A stretch of DNA of 5,331 bases, taken from contig JBEQBT010000239.1 of assembly GCA_041639705.1 (NCBI GenBank), positions 1 to 5,331 of the forward strand, in the 5' to 3' direction. Shown here piece by piece: positions 1 to 5,331 of this stretch (its first letter is position 1; every line of letters begins with the position of its first letter). The position numbers and the translations under genes are program-made. Under the pieces are notes generated by a model. It saw only the letters and a program-made list of their open reading frames with translations, ran no database searches and was not told the DNA's origin. This DNA comes from JARDZI01 sp041639705 (GTDB taxonomy: Bacteria > Bacillota > Clostridia > Clostridiales > Caloramatoraceae).

Positions 1-1037
1 GAATGAGAATGTTGCCTGAAGTAGTTATCAGTTTCATAGGCCATTGATTTAGTTGGATCTTTCTTTATTTTTTTTGCATATACCATTAAATATGTGCAAG
101 CAAGGCCTGTTGTAATTATCCACATAGCAATTCTGAAACCTGCCCCAGACATAACCGGAACCCCTGCAATACCCTGAGCAATGGCAATTCCAAAGGGATT
201 CATCCATGAAGTTGCATTTCCAACCTGGCTTGCTACAAAGGTAACTCCTATTCCAACCAGAGAGTCATAGCCCATAGCTACTACAAAGGGTATTACAATC
301 ATTGCAAATGGAATCGTTTCCTCTGACATTCCGAATATTGCTCCCCCTAATGAAAAAAGAATAAATAAAGCAGGCACCGTAACAAATTCATATCCCCTTG
401 ATATCTTTATGAAGGCATATATACCGGAGTCAATGGAACCAGTTCTTAAAAGTATTCCGAAGGCTCCTCCAATAACTAATATAAATGCCACAATTCCTAC
501 TGCAGAGCCATATTTATCACCGGTAACAAGCCCCTCAAAAACATAATTTAAAACTCCAAAACCTTTATAATCGTCTGTACCCCATATACGTGCCTGGGAC
601 TTTAACTTTTTAGTAGTATCATATACTGTATCCTTATACAATCTATATAGCGTCGGTTCGGTAAGTCCAATCTCGTCCAGCTTATCCTGTGACCACTGTT
701 CAGGTGATGTTGCTAAAAATTCATCAAGTTTTGACTTGTCCACGCTGATATCCTTTAGAGTGTTTTCATCCTTGCTTAATTCCTGAAGTTTAATATTAAG
801 TTTTTCCAGGTCAAGATTATATTGATATCTAAAGGATTCGTTTATAAGTACTGTCCTTGCTTTTTCCTTTCCATCTGCATTTTTATACGTAACACTTTGG
901 GTATCAAATTTGCCAAGTGGAATTAAAAATGTCAGAAACCATAACAAAACAACTACTGCAAAAATGATTAAATAAGTATGAGGCATTTGAAACTGTTTTG
1001 TCATAACCTTTGTTTTGCTTTTCAGTTTAGTTTGCAT
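1..1037 (-). CDS. YfcC/DcuC-family membrane transporter (3' end outside window)
   Basis: Polytopic inner-membrane carrier of the YfcC branch of the DcuC/C4-dicarboxylate-carrier superfamily. Members are thought to move amino acids, small peptides or organic acids, but the substrate cannot be read here. The frame is open for 345 codons from ATG 1037 to the window edge; family proteins usually run to roughly 450-500 residues, so about a quarter to a third is missing. A basic N-terminus is followed by one helix (about 21-42), a long charged loop (43-160), then hydrophobic segments beginning with VGIVAFILVIGGAFGILLRTG. Family hallmarks are GMSEETIPF (236-244) and QVGNATSWMNPF from 271, followed by IAQGIAGVPVMSG. 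The start is supported by AAAGGGGG at 1047-1054, nine bases upstream. It is divergent from a sigma-54 activator and has a -24/-12 promoter at 1103-1119, so it is probably that activator's target. The first loop looks about 75-80 residues longer than usual. Family call is firm, substrate unknown. Confidence 0.9.
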   Translation of the reverse strand, partial: MQTKLKSKTKVMTKQFQMPHTYLIIFAVVVLLWFLTFLIPLGKFDTQSVTYKNADGKEKARTVLINESFRYQYNLDLEKLNIKLQELSKDENTLKDISVDKSKLDEFLATSPEQWSQDKLDEIGLTEPTLYRLYKDTVYDTTKKLKSQARIWGTDDYKGFGVLNYVFEGLVTGDKYGSAVGIVAFILVIGGAFGILLRTGSIDSGIYAFIKISRGYEFVTVPALFILFSLGGAIFGMSEETIPFAMIVIPFVVAMGYDSLVGIGVTFVASQVGNATSWMNPFGIAIAQGIAGVPVMSGAGFRIAMWIITTGLACTYLMVYAKKIKKDPTKSMAYETDNYFRQHSH

Positions 1038-1046
1038 TTAACTTTT

Positions 1047-1054
1047 CCCCCTTT
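1047..1054 (-). promoter_or_regulatory. Ribosome binding site of the YfcC-type transporter
   Basis: On the minus strand AAAGGGGG lies nine bases before ATG 1037. It fixes the start of the transporter, for which the next in-frame ATG is 11 codons further in and lacks such a site. Confidence 0.75.
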
Positions 1055-1102
1055 AATTTGGTATGCAATATAATGACACAAAGAACTTATTTTATTAATA
1101 TA

Positions 1103-1119
1103 ATGCAAATCCTATGCCA
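1103..1119 (-). promoter_or_regulatory. Sigma-54 (-24/-12) promoter for the transporter
   Basis: The minus strand reads TGGCATAGGATTTGCAT, with the invariant GG (1118-1117) and GC (1106-1105) exactly ten bases apart, and TGGCA and TTGCA matching the sigma-54 consensus on both halves. Transcription would start near 1093, giving a leader of about 55 nt before ATG 1037. Such a promoter needs an ATP-dependent activator, and one is encoded immediately upstream on the opposite strand. The match and position are visible; use in the cell is inference. Confidence 0.85.
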
Positions 1120-1196
1120 GGACAAGTATGTATTAAATCCAACCAAACCACAGAAAGCATAAGTAAAAATTAATAATAAAATTGAAATATATGTTA

Positions 1197-1228
1197 TTGG
1201 TTTTTAAATGGCTATAATTATAAACCAA
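1197..1228. promoter_or_regulatory. Inverted repeat, candidate upstream activator site
   Basis: TTGGTTT at 1197-1203 and AAACCAA at 1222-1228 form a perfect 7-bp inverted repeat with an 18-bp spacer. Its centre is about 95 bp above the -24 element and about 120 bp above the predicted start of transporter transcription, a usual place for sigma-54 activator binding. Further ACCAA copies lie at 1142-1146 and 1232-1236. The spacer contains TATAAT (1213-1218), which could be the -10 box of the activator gene's own promoter, although no good -35 is visible; binding there might then also give autoregulation. Inferred from position and symmetry only. Confidence 0.45.
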
Positions 1229-1260
1229 AAGACCAAATAATACACCATTAAGGCAATTAT

Positions 1261-1278
1261 TATTCAAGCTTATTCAAG
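1261..1278. repeat. Short tandem direct repeat TATTCAAG
   Basis: TATTCAAG occurs at 1261-1268 and again at 1271-1278, with starts exactly ten bases apart (one helical turn), so both copies would face the same side of the DNA. It sits in the divergent regulatory gap and could be a protein site, though an eight-base repeat in AT-rich DNA may be chance. Confidence 0.4.
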
Positions 1279-1391
1279 AAAAGAAGGTGATTTAGCTGTT
1301 TTATAGAATAATACAAAAAGGTATTACATTATATATATTGTTTTAAATGTTTTCAGGCTCTAATTGCAAAGCAAGTGAAAATTTTTTTAAA

Positions 1392-1401
1392 AAGGTGATT
1401 T
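1392..1401 (+). promoter_or_regulatory. Ribosome binding site deciding the activator start
   Basis: AAGGTGATTT sits immediately before TGT and ATG 1404. The in-frame ATG at 1347 has no such sequence before it and would add 19 residues without family character, so 1404 is preferred. Confidence 0.8.
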
Positions 1402-1403
1402 GT

Positions 1404-3446
1404 ATGAAAAAGAGTATTACATTAATAACTGGTTCCAACCACACAAAGGCTGTGCTTTTAGAACAGCTGATGGACTATTTGCCTACTGATATAGAAATAA
1501 AGGGATATGCTTTTGATGAGGGCATTGAGGGAGTAATAAGAGATGATTTGGTTATATTATCAAGTGAAACTGTAAAGGAAGATTTGATTAATGCGAATAT
1601 ATTTGATTATAATTGTGATTTAGTTATTGCAAAAAGAACTATCAATTTCGACTATATAGATAAAATTGTATATCTGCCTGTTGGAACGAATGTGCTTTTT
1701 GTAAATGATTCGGCAGAGCCAACCTATGACAGTATAGAAGTACTTAAGAGGATAGGTTTTGATTATTTAAATTATATTCCATTTTATCCGGGACTTAAAG
1801 GAAGCTTTGAAGATATAAAAATAGCAATTACCCCGGGAGAAGTAGATAAAGTTCCTAATCACATAGAAAAGGTTATAGATATTAAAGCAAGAATCTTTGA
1901 TTTTGAGACTATTATCGAAATACTTAAGAAACTTGATTTACTCGATAAGCGCACTAATTTATATTCACAAAAGTATCTTAAAAAAATTATTGATACTGCA
2001 AAAAGGCTTTCTCAATCCAATATTGCCGTAAACGAATTAAACAAGCATTTAAGCCTTGTTATTGATGGTTTAAACGATGGAATACTTTTATATGACGCTA
2101 ATGGAAGAATAAGTGTATTTAATGAAAATCTAAGAAAAATGCTTAATATACATCAGCAGAATATAGTTGGAAAAAGCATAAACAGTATAATATACAATAA
2201 AAGTCTTGTGGAGTTTTTAGGAAATGAAAATGTTAATTATGAAGACAAATTTTTCACTATAAATAATACAAAAATTGTTGTAAATAGATTTTATGTTTCA
2301 AAGGATAATTCAATTGTTGCAGTATTTAAAAATGTGCAGGAAACTATTGAAATAAATGACAGGTTAAAGAGAGAGTTTATTAAAAAGGGTTTATATGCAA
2401 AGCATTGCTTCACGGATATTATAGGAAATAGTGAAAAGATTGCAAATGCAAAGACTATTGCAAAAAAACTTTCTAAAAGCAATTTAACAATATTGATTGA
2501 AGGAGAAAGCGGAACAGGTAAGGAACTTTTTGCAAGCTCTATCCACAATGAATCAGGGAGAAAAAACGGCCCCTTCCTTGCTGTAAATTTTAGTGCCCTT
2601 CCGGATGAACTTATTGAAAGTGAATTGTTTGGTTATGAAGAAGGTGCTTTTACAGGTGCCAAAAAAGGTGGCAAAGCTGGTTTATTTGAACTGGCAGATG
2701 GAGGCACGATATTTTTAGATGAAATAGGAGATACTACACTTAAACTTCAGGCAAGACTTCTTAGGGTGCTTCAGGAGAAGGAGGTTATGAGAATAGGTGG
2801 GACAGAAATTAAGCCTGTTGATGTAAGGGTTATAGCAGCAACAAACAAGAATCTTTCAAAGATGGTGCAGGAAAGAAGCTTCAGAGAGGATTTGTTTTAC
2901 AGGCTGAAGATGGGATATATTAATATTCCGACTCTTAAGGAGAGAAAAGATGATTTAAAAGTTTTAATGGAATATTTTGTGAGGCAGGAAACTAATGAAG
3001 ACATAACCTTTTCACCGGAAGTGTTTAGTGTACTTTATGAGTATCAATGGTATGGGAATATACGTGAGCTAAAAAATACTATAATGTATATAATGGCTGT
3101 AAAGGAAGAAAATTATATAACCTTAAAGGATATTCCGAATAAAGGTTTTTTTGAACAAAATATAAAAGAAATTGTTCATGAAGGTGAAAAACAGAATTTT
3201 GAACTTGATGATGAACTTAGAACAATACTTGAGATAATTCATAATTTAAGGGAATCAGGTAAAATTGCAGGGCGGGAAATAATAGAAAAAGAAACCATGG
3301 GAACAACCTATGAATTTACCAAGTACCAGGTGAGAAACAGACTAGACAAGCTTGAGGGAATGGGACTGATTATTAAGAAAAGAGGCAGGCACGGAACAAT
3401 ACTCACAGAAAAGGGGGAAAGATACCTGCAACTGGCAGGTAGGTAG
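1404..3446 (+). CDS. Sigma-54-dependent transcriptional activator with PAS sensor and winged-helix output
   Basis: A 680-residue bacterial enhancer-binding protein that remodels sigma-54 RNA polymerase using ATP. Residues 1 to about 200 are an alpha/beta sensory region I cannot assign (beginning KKSITLITGSNHTKAVLLEQ). A PAS-like domain follows at about 213-310 (VIDGLNDGILLYDANGRISV). The AAA+ domain spans about 336-570 with all working parts: Walker A GESGTGKE (from 367), GAFTGA sigma-54 contact loop (414-419), Walker B with D439-E440, arginine fingers at about 494 and 500 (REDLFYRL), and sensor II GNIREL with R554. The C-terminus (about 598-680) is not a Fis-type helix-turn-helix but resembles a winged helix (YQVRNRLDKLEGMGLI followed by a basic hairpin and LTEKGERYL), an arrangement known in clostridial activators. 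It is divergent from the transporter and its sigma-54 promoter, the probable target. Activator role is firm; the signal is unknown. Confidence 0.93.
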   Translation: MKKSITLITGSNHTKAVLLEQLMDYLPTDIEIKGYAFDEGIEGVIRDDLVILSSETVKEDLINANIFDYNCDLVIAKRTINFDYIDKIVYLPVGTNVLFVNDSAEPTYDSIEVLKRIGFDYLNYIPFYPGLKGSFEDIKIAITPGEVDKVPNHIEKVIDIKARIFDFETIIEILKKLDLLDKRTNLYSQKYLKKIIDTAKRLSQSNIAVNELNKHLSLVIDGLNDGILLYDANGRISVFNENLRKMLNIHQQNIVGKSINSIIYNKSLVEFLGNENVNYEDKFFTINNTKIVVNRFYVSKDNSIVAVFKNVQETIEINDRLKREFIKKGLYAKHCFTDIIGNSEKIANAKTIAKKLSKSNLTILIEGESGTGKELFASSIHNESGRKNGPFLAVNFSALPDELIESELFGYEEGAFTGAKKGGKAGLFELADGGTIFLDEIGDTTLKLQARLLRVLQEKEVMRIGGTEIKPVDVRVIAATNKNLSKMVQERSFREDLFYRLKMGYINIPTLKERKDDLKVLMEYFVRQETNEDITFSPEVFSVLYEYQWYGNIRELKNTIMYIMAVKEENYITLKDIPNKGFFEQNIKEIVHEGEKQNFELDDELRTILEIIHNLRESGKIAGREIIEKETMGTTYEFTKYQVRNRLDKLEGMGLIIKKRGRHGTILTEKGERYLQLAGR

Positions 3447-3474
3447 CAGTGACATTTACTTAACATCTATAATC

Positions 3475-3603
3475 TCACTCAACATCTGTTCTAGTATTTG
3501 AAATAAAGTCAGGAGTTGACACAAACGGCAATGACTTGTTCAAAAACATTTCCCTGAAAATGAAATATGGTATCCTCGGTCTTTTCTGTTGTTTTGGTGG
3601 CAT
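3475..3603 (-). CDS. Small 42-codon ORF with buried ribosome binding site; doubtful gene or truncated remnant
   Basis: ATG 3603 begins a 42-residue basic, proline-rich peptide (MPPKQQKRPRIPYF...) ending at TGA 3475. A textbook GGAGG lies seven bases before the ATG, but inside the right-hand arm of a strong hairpin in the minus-strand transcript, so translation would be inhibited unless the hairpin opens. I do not recognise the peptide. A hairpin hiding the start of translation is typical of some insertion-sequence transposases, so this could be the 5' stub of a lost transposase gene. It could equally be a genuine small protein or chance. No terminal repeats or further transposase motifs are visible. 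Confidence 0.35.
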   Translation of the reverse strand: MPPKQQKRPRIPYFIFREMFLNKSLPFVSTPDFISNTRTDVE

Positions 3604-3608
3604 AAGAA

Positions 3609-3659
3609 AACCTCCATTCACAGTTTAATCATTATTATGATTTCCTGTAAATGGAGGTT
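3609..3659. repeat. Long hairpin (51 nt), possible terminator or translation-control element
   Basis: AACCTCCATTCACAG (3609-3623) pairs with CTGTAAATGGAGGTT (3645-3659) at 14 of 15 positions. Inside, AATCAT (3627-3632) pairs with ATGATT (3637-3642) around a four-base loop, giving a two-tier stem. Read rightward it lies about 160 nt after the activator stop and is followed by GTATTTTGTC, a weak U-rich tract, so it may end activator transcription. Read leftward it hides the GGAGG of the 42-codon ORF. The structure is clear; which role it has is not. Confidence 0.7.
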
Positions 3660-3692
3660 GTATTTTGTCATTGAAACACTTAGTATATGTCC

Positions 3693-3779
3693 CTAGTCTA
3701 GTCCTACATTGCCTTTCATTAATCCATTGTCTGATGAATCAATAGTCATAATTGGAACCTTATTTCTCAGATTATTTAG
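3693..3779 (-). other. Short protein-like open stretch, possible decayed gene fragment
   Basis: Between a TGA at 3780-3782 and a TAG at 3693-3695 the minus strand is open for 28 codons and reads like ordinary protein (KVPIMTIDSSDNGLMKGNVG). There is no plausible ribosome binding site, and it lies beyond the operon terminator. I cannot name a family. With the hairpin and 42-codon ORF next to it, this may be debris of an old insertion or deletion. The remainder of 3447-3828 shows no gene. Confidence 0.2.
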
Positions 3780-3783
3780 TCAA

Positions 3784-3816
3784 ATACAAAACCTTCCTAA
3801 TATTAAATCAGGAAGG
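3784..3816 (-). terminator. Rho-independent terminator of the zinc-ribbon operon
   Basis: On the minus strand CCTTCCT (3816-3810) and AGGAAGG (3798-3792) form a perfect 7-bp stem with an 11-nt loop, followed directly by TTTTGTATTT. It begins 12 bases after the stop of the last operon gene. The plus-strand reading lacks a U tract, so it acts leftward only. Confidence 0.8.
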
Positions 3817-3828
3817 CCTAGGATAAAT

Positions 3829-4332
3829 TTAAACAATAGGAGCTCCGCAGTATTCACATTCACCTGCTGTGCCCTTTACTATAGTGTTGTTAGCACCACA
3901 GCTTTTACATGTAACGACTATCATTCCAACATTATTTGCAGTGTTATTTTCTTGTTTCGGTACTACATTTTGTACAGGCATTATAAGTTCACGGTTTGCT
4001 TCGTCTATATATGCTCCTGTAAAATATCCTTTGTCAATCATTTTCTGAAGGTCTACCTTTACCTTGTCAGCAGGGAGTCCTGCTGCACCTGCAATATTGT
4101 CAATCAAATGTATATGCTGATTCCCTACAATATTAATATATTTTTTAAATTTAGCAGCATTTGCTTTCATCTTTCTTCCAAAGAATATTAACACTGCTCC
4201 TGCTCCAAGGAAAAATATAATCATGCTAACATCTTCCCCAGTCATACCTTCAGATACCGAAACAGCGATTCCTAGAGTTGAAAAAGCTACAAAAACCCAT
4301 CCTATAATTTCAACTACCCGCCCTGAGAGCAT
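3829..4332 (-). CDS. Membrane-anchored zinc-ribbon protein, paralogue A (5' end probably frameshifted)
   Basis: 167 residues from ATG 4332, the only standard start in this frame. Two hydrophobic helices (about 6-28 and 36-52) are followed by basic KMKANAAKFKKY, then a helical/winged-helix-like segment with DLQKMIDKGYFTGAYID, a linker, and a C-terminal zinc ribbon with C142, C145, C159 and C162. The positive-inside rule puts the soluble part in the cytoplasm. The DLQKMIDKGYF signature recalls proteins annotated as XpaC-like (5-bromo-4-chloroindolyl phosphate hydrolysis), but the zinc ribbon sets this apart and I assign no function. ATG 4332 has no ribosome binding site, and the frame runs on upstream through another membrane helix, so this is probably the body of a gene of about 224 codons whose start is out of frame. 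It is last in a leftward operon after paralogue B. Confidence 0.75.
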   Translation of the reverse strand: MLSGRVVEIIGWVFVAFSTLGIAVSVSEGMTGEDVSMIIFFLGAGAVLIFFGRKMKANAAKFKKYINIVGNQHIHLIDNIAGAAGLPADKVKVDLQKMIDKGYFTGAYIDEANRELIMPVQNVVPKQENNTANNVGMIVVTCKSCGANNTIVKGTAGECEYCGAPIV

Positions 4333-4759
4333 TTCTGCTTTCTTGTCAGAAGCAATTCTTCTCCAGAGCAGGATGGCTCCAACTGGCCAGAATATTATAA
4401 ATGCAATGATGATACCAGACCAGGATATCCACCATGATATTTTAGTTTAATCTGTCCATTTAAATGATTTCTATCATTGTTTTCAGAATAATTAACTCCC
4501 ATTACTTTCAGCTTCTTCCTATTATTTTATTTCTAAAGGAGACCCACAGAATTCACATTCACCATAGCTGCCATTTCTTACCTGATTTTTAGCACCGCAA
4601 CTTTTACATTCAACAACCTTTACACTGCTTAGTTCTACACTATCATCAACTTTATTAGAAACACCATTTTCACTTCTTCTATCTAAAACTATTTCATGGG
4701 ATACCTTATCTATGTGAGCTCCTTTAAAATATCCTTTGTCTATCATTTTTTGAAGATCT
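4013..4759. repeat. Pair of 42-bp direct repeats within the two paralogues
   Basis: Positions 4013-4054 and 4718-4759 match at 38 of 42 bases (GCTCCTxTAAAATATCCTTTG onward). They encode the shared QKMIDKGYF block in minus-strand genes A and B. The DNA identity is higher than in the rest of the two genes and could support recombination between the copies; the listed span covers both copies and the DNA between. Confidence 0.7.
4333..4502 (-). pseudogene. Displaced 5' part of paralogue A, one-base frameshift
   Basis: Upstream of ATG 4332 the same frame stays open to TAA 4449-4447 and encodes a clear membrane helix, WWISWSGIIIAFIIFWPVG then AILLWRR, but has no ATG, GTG or TTG. In the neighbouring frame ATG 4502 opens a hydrophilic leader (MGVNYSENNDRNHLNGQ... 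to KYH at 4434), 19 bases after the stop of paralogue B, with AGGAAGAAG before it at 4511-4519. Adding one base near 4434 joins KYH to WWISW and yields one protein of about 224 residues. A real mutation or a sequencing error would look the same here; no standard slippery heptamer is visible. Confidence 0.6.
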
Positions 4760-5097
4760 GTCATTACTATATTAATAGGCTTTCCAACAATAGATGCAAT
4801 ATTATCAACTACTATTTGATTGTTATTCAAAATGATATCTATATAACGTCTGAATCTTTTGACTTTCTTTTTAATTTTTATACCATACACTATAAGAGCA
4901 ATACCAATAAGTTCAAATATAATCGAAATTAAAAGTCCACTTGCTTTGTCACCAGAGGTCATATCTGAAGGACTAAGATATATTATTAATCCTATTACCC
5001 AGAAAACTGCAAGTGGCCATCCGACAATGCTTGCTATCTTCCCCTTTATTATCGCTACCATTATTTTAGACTTTGAAAGCCTATTTCTATTTTCCAT
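4522..5097 (-). CDS. Membrane-anchored zinc-ribbon protein, paralogue B
   Basis: 191 residues from ATG 5097. The order is: basic N-terminus (MENRNRLSKSK), two membrane helices (about 23-44 and 55-76), basic KIKKKVKRFRRY, a helical/winged-helix-like domain carrying DLQKMIDKGYFKGAHID, a polar linker, and a C-terminal zinc ribbon with C164, C167, C181 and C184. Layout and signature are those of paralogue A downstream, so the two arose by tandem duplication. The start is set by GGAGG at 5106-5110, eight bases upstream; a longer reading from GTG 5112 would place the start on that site. The gene overlaps the upstream gene by 11 nt, suggesting coupled translation. The soluble part is predicted to be cytoplasmic; possible roles are nucleic-acid or protein binding at the membrane. 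No family function is known to me with confidence. Confidence 0.82.
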   Translation of the reverse strand: MENRNRLSKSKIMVAIIKGKIASIVGWPLAVFWVIGLIIYLSPSDMTSGDKASGLLISIIFELIGIALIVYGIKIKKKVKRFRRYIDIILNNNQIVVDNIASIVGKPINIVMTDLQKMIDKGYFKGAHIDKVSHEIVLDRRSENGVSNKVDDSVELSSVKVVECKSCGAKNQVRNGSYGECEFCGSPLEIK

Positions 5098-5331
5098 AAT
5101 AGCAACCTCCACTCTTCAGCTGCTTTACAGCCATGTTTCTGTTTTTAATCAGCAGAATAATATTCTCTATGTTTTCCTTTAGGTCCTGGTTCTCATCATT
5201 TTCAGTAGTCTCTAATTTACTTTTAAGGTCAATAATTCTCTGATTAATTTCACTGTCTTCACTCTGCATAGAGTTGCTCTTATCACTGAATCTTAATTCA
5301 TCATACAAATCACTTAATCCTCTTCCAATGG
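5087..5331 (-). CDS. Coiled-coil-like hypothetical protein, C-terminal part (5' end outside window)
   Basis: The frame is open from the right edge to TAG 5089-5087, about 81 codons. A TTG at 5308 could be called as a start, but it has no ribosome binding site, and the frame continues upstream with plausible protein (IGRGLSDLYDELRFSD), so this is probably the tail of a longer gene. The visible part is highly charged with heptad-like spacing (INQRIIDLKSKLETTENDEN then LKENIENIILLIKNRN), suggesting a coiled coil, and ends in KQLKSGGCYYGK. No membrane helix or zinc ribbon is seen. Its 3' end overlaps paralogue B by 11 nt, so they share an operon and probably a process. Family not recognised. Confidence 0.65.
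   Translation of the reverse strand, partial: IGRGLSDLYDELRFSDKSNSMQSEDSEINQRIIDLKSKLETTENDENQDLKENIENIILLIKNRNMAVKQLKSGGCYYGK
5106..5110 (-). promoter_or_regulatory. Ribosome binding site of paralogue B inside the upstream gene
   Basis: GGAGG on the minus strand lies eight bases before ATG 5097 and within the last codons of the upstream gene, so translating ribosomes pass over it. It argues against the GTG start at 5112. Confidence 0.75.

Noticed and set aside
1355..1372. Second sigma-54-like motif (AGGCTCTAATTGC) before the activator
   Set aside because: GG and GC are eight bases apart rather than ten, so it does not fit a -24/-12 promoter.
1347..1403. Longer start for the activator at ATG 1347
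   Set aside because: It has no ribosome binding site, while ATG 1404 has AAGGTGATTT directly upstream and begins a typical protein N-terminus.
2291..2548. Minus-strand 85-codon open frame inside the activator
   Set aside because: It is antisense to the PAS-AAA+ part of a well-supported gene and has no start signal of its own.
3447..3828. Complete insertion sequence in the middle region
   Set aside because: No terminal inverted repeats, target duplication or catalytic transposase motif can be seen; only possible remnants remain.
3709..4191. Plus-strand 160-codon open frame
   Set aside because: It lies mostly antisense to the zinc-ribbon domain of paralogue A, crosses the operon terminator, and its peptide is Cys/Tyr/Phe-rich, as expected for an antisense shadow.
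4223..4450. Plus-strand 75-codon open frame
   Set aside because: Antisense to the membrane helices of paralogue A, without a ribosome binding site.
4696..5182. Two overlapping plus-strand open frames (4696-4932 and 4859-5182)
   Set aside because: Both are antisense to paralogue B, overlap each other and lack start signals.

Overview
The window is AT-rich, has strong AGGAGG/GGTGAT-type ribosome binding sites, and carries a sigma-54 activator with a clostridial-type architecture. It most likely comes from a chromosome of an anaerobic Firmicute (Clostridia or a close relative). This is inferred from composition, gene style and protein families; no marker gene fixes the species.

Left part (1-1403): a YfcC/DcuC-type membrane transporter runs leftward and is cut by the window edge after about 345 residues. 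It is divergent from a 680-residue sigma-54-dependent activator. The 366-bp gap between them holds a near-consensus -24/-12 promoter pointing at the transporter. About 120 bp upstream of the predicted transcription start lies an inverted repeat (TTGGTTT/AAACCAA), where such activators normally bind. The simplest reading is a local circuit: the activator senses an unknown signal through its N-terminal and PAS regions and switches on the transporter and whatever follows it to the left.

Middle (3447-3828): no convincing protein gene. It holds a 51-nt near-perfect hairpin, a 42-codon minus-strand ORF whose GGAGG is buried in that hairpin, a short decayed-looking coding fragment, and a rho-independent terminator for the operon on the right.

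Right part (3829-5331): a leftward operon of at least three genes: the C-terminal end of a coiled-coil-like protein (cut by the window edge), then two paralogous membrane proteins. Each paralogue has N-terminal transmembrane helices, a cytoplasmic helical/winged-helix-like segment with the signature DLQKMIDKGYFxGAxID, and a C-terminal CxxC...CxxC zinc ribbon. The first two genes overlap by 11 nt. The last paralogue appears to be broken near its 5' end by a single-base frameshift: the reading frame that encodes its first membrane helix has no start codon, while a start codon sits in the adjacent frame 19 nt after the preceding gene. The activator and this operon converge on the middle region and are probably unrelated in function.
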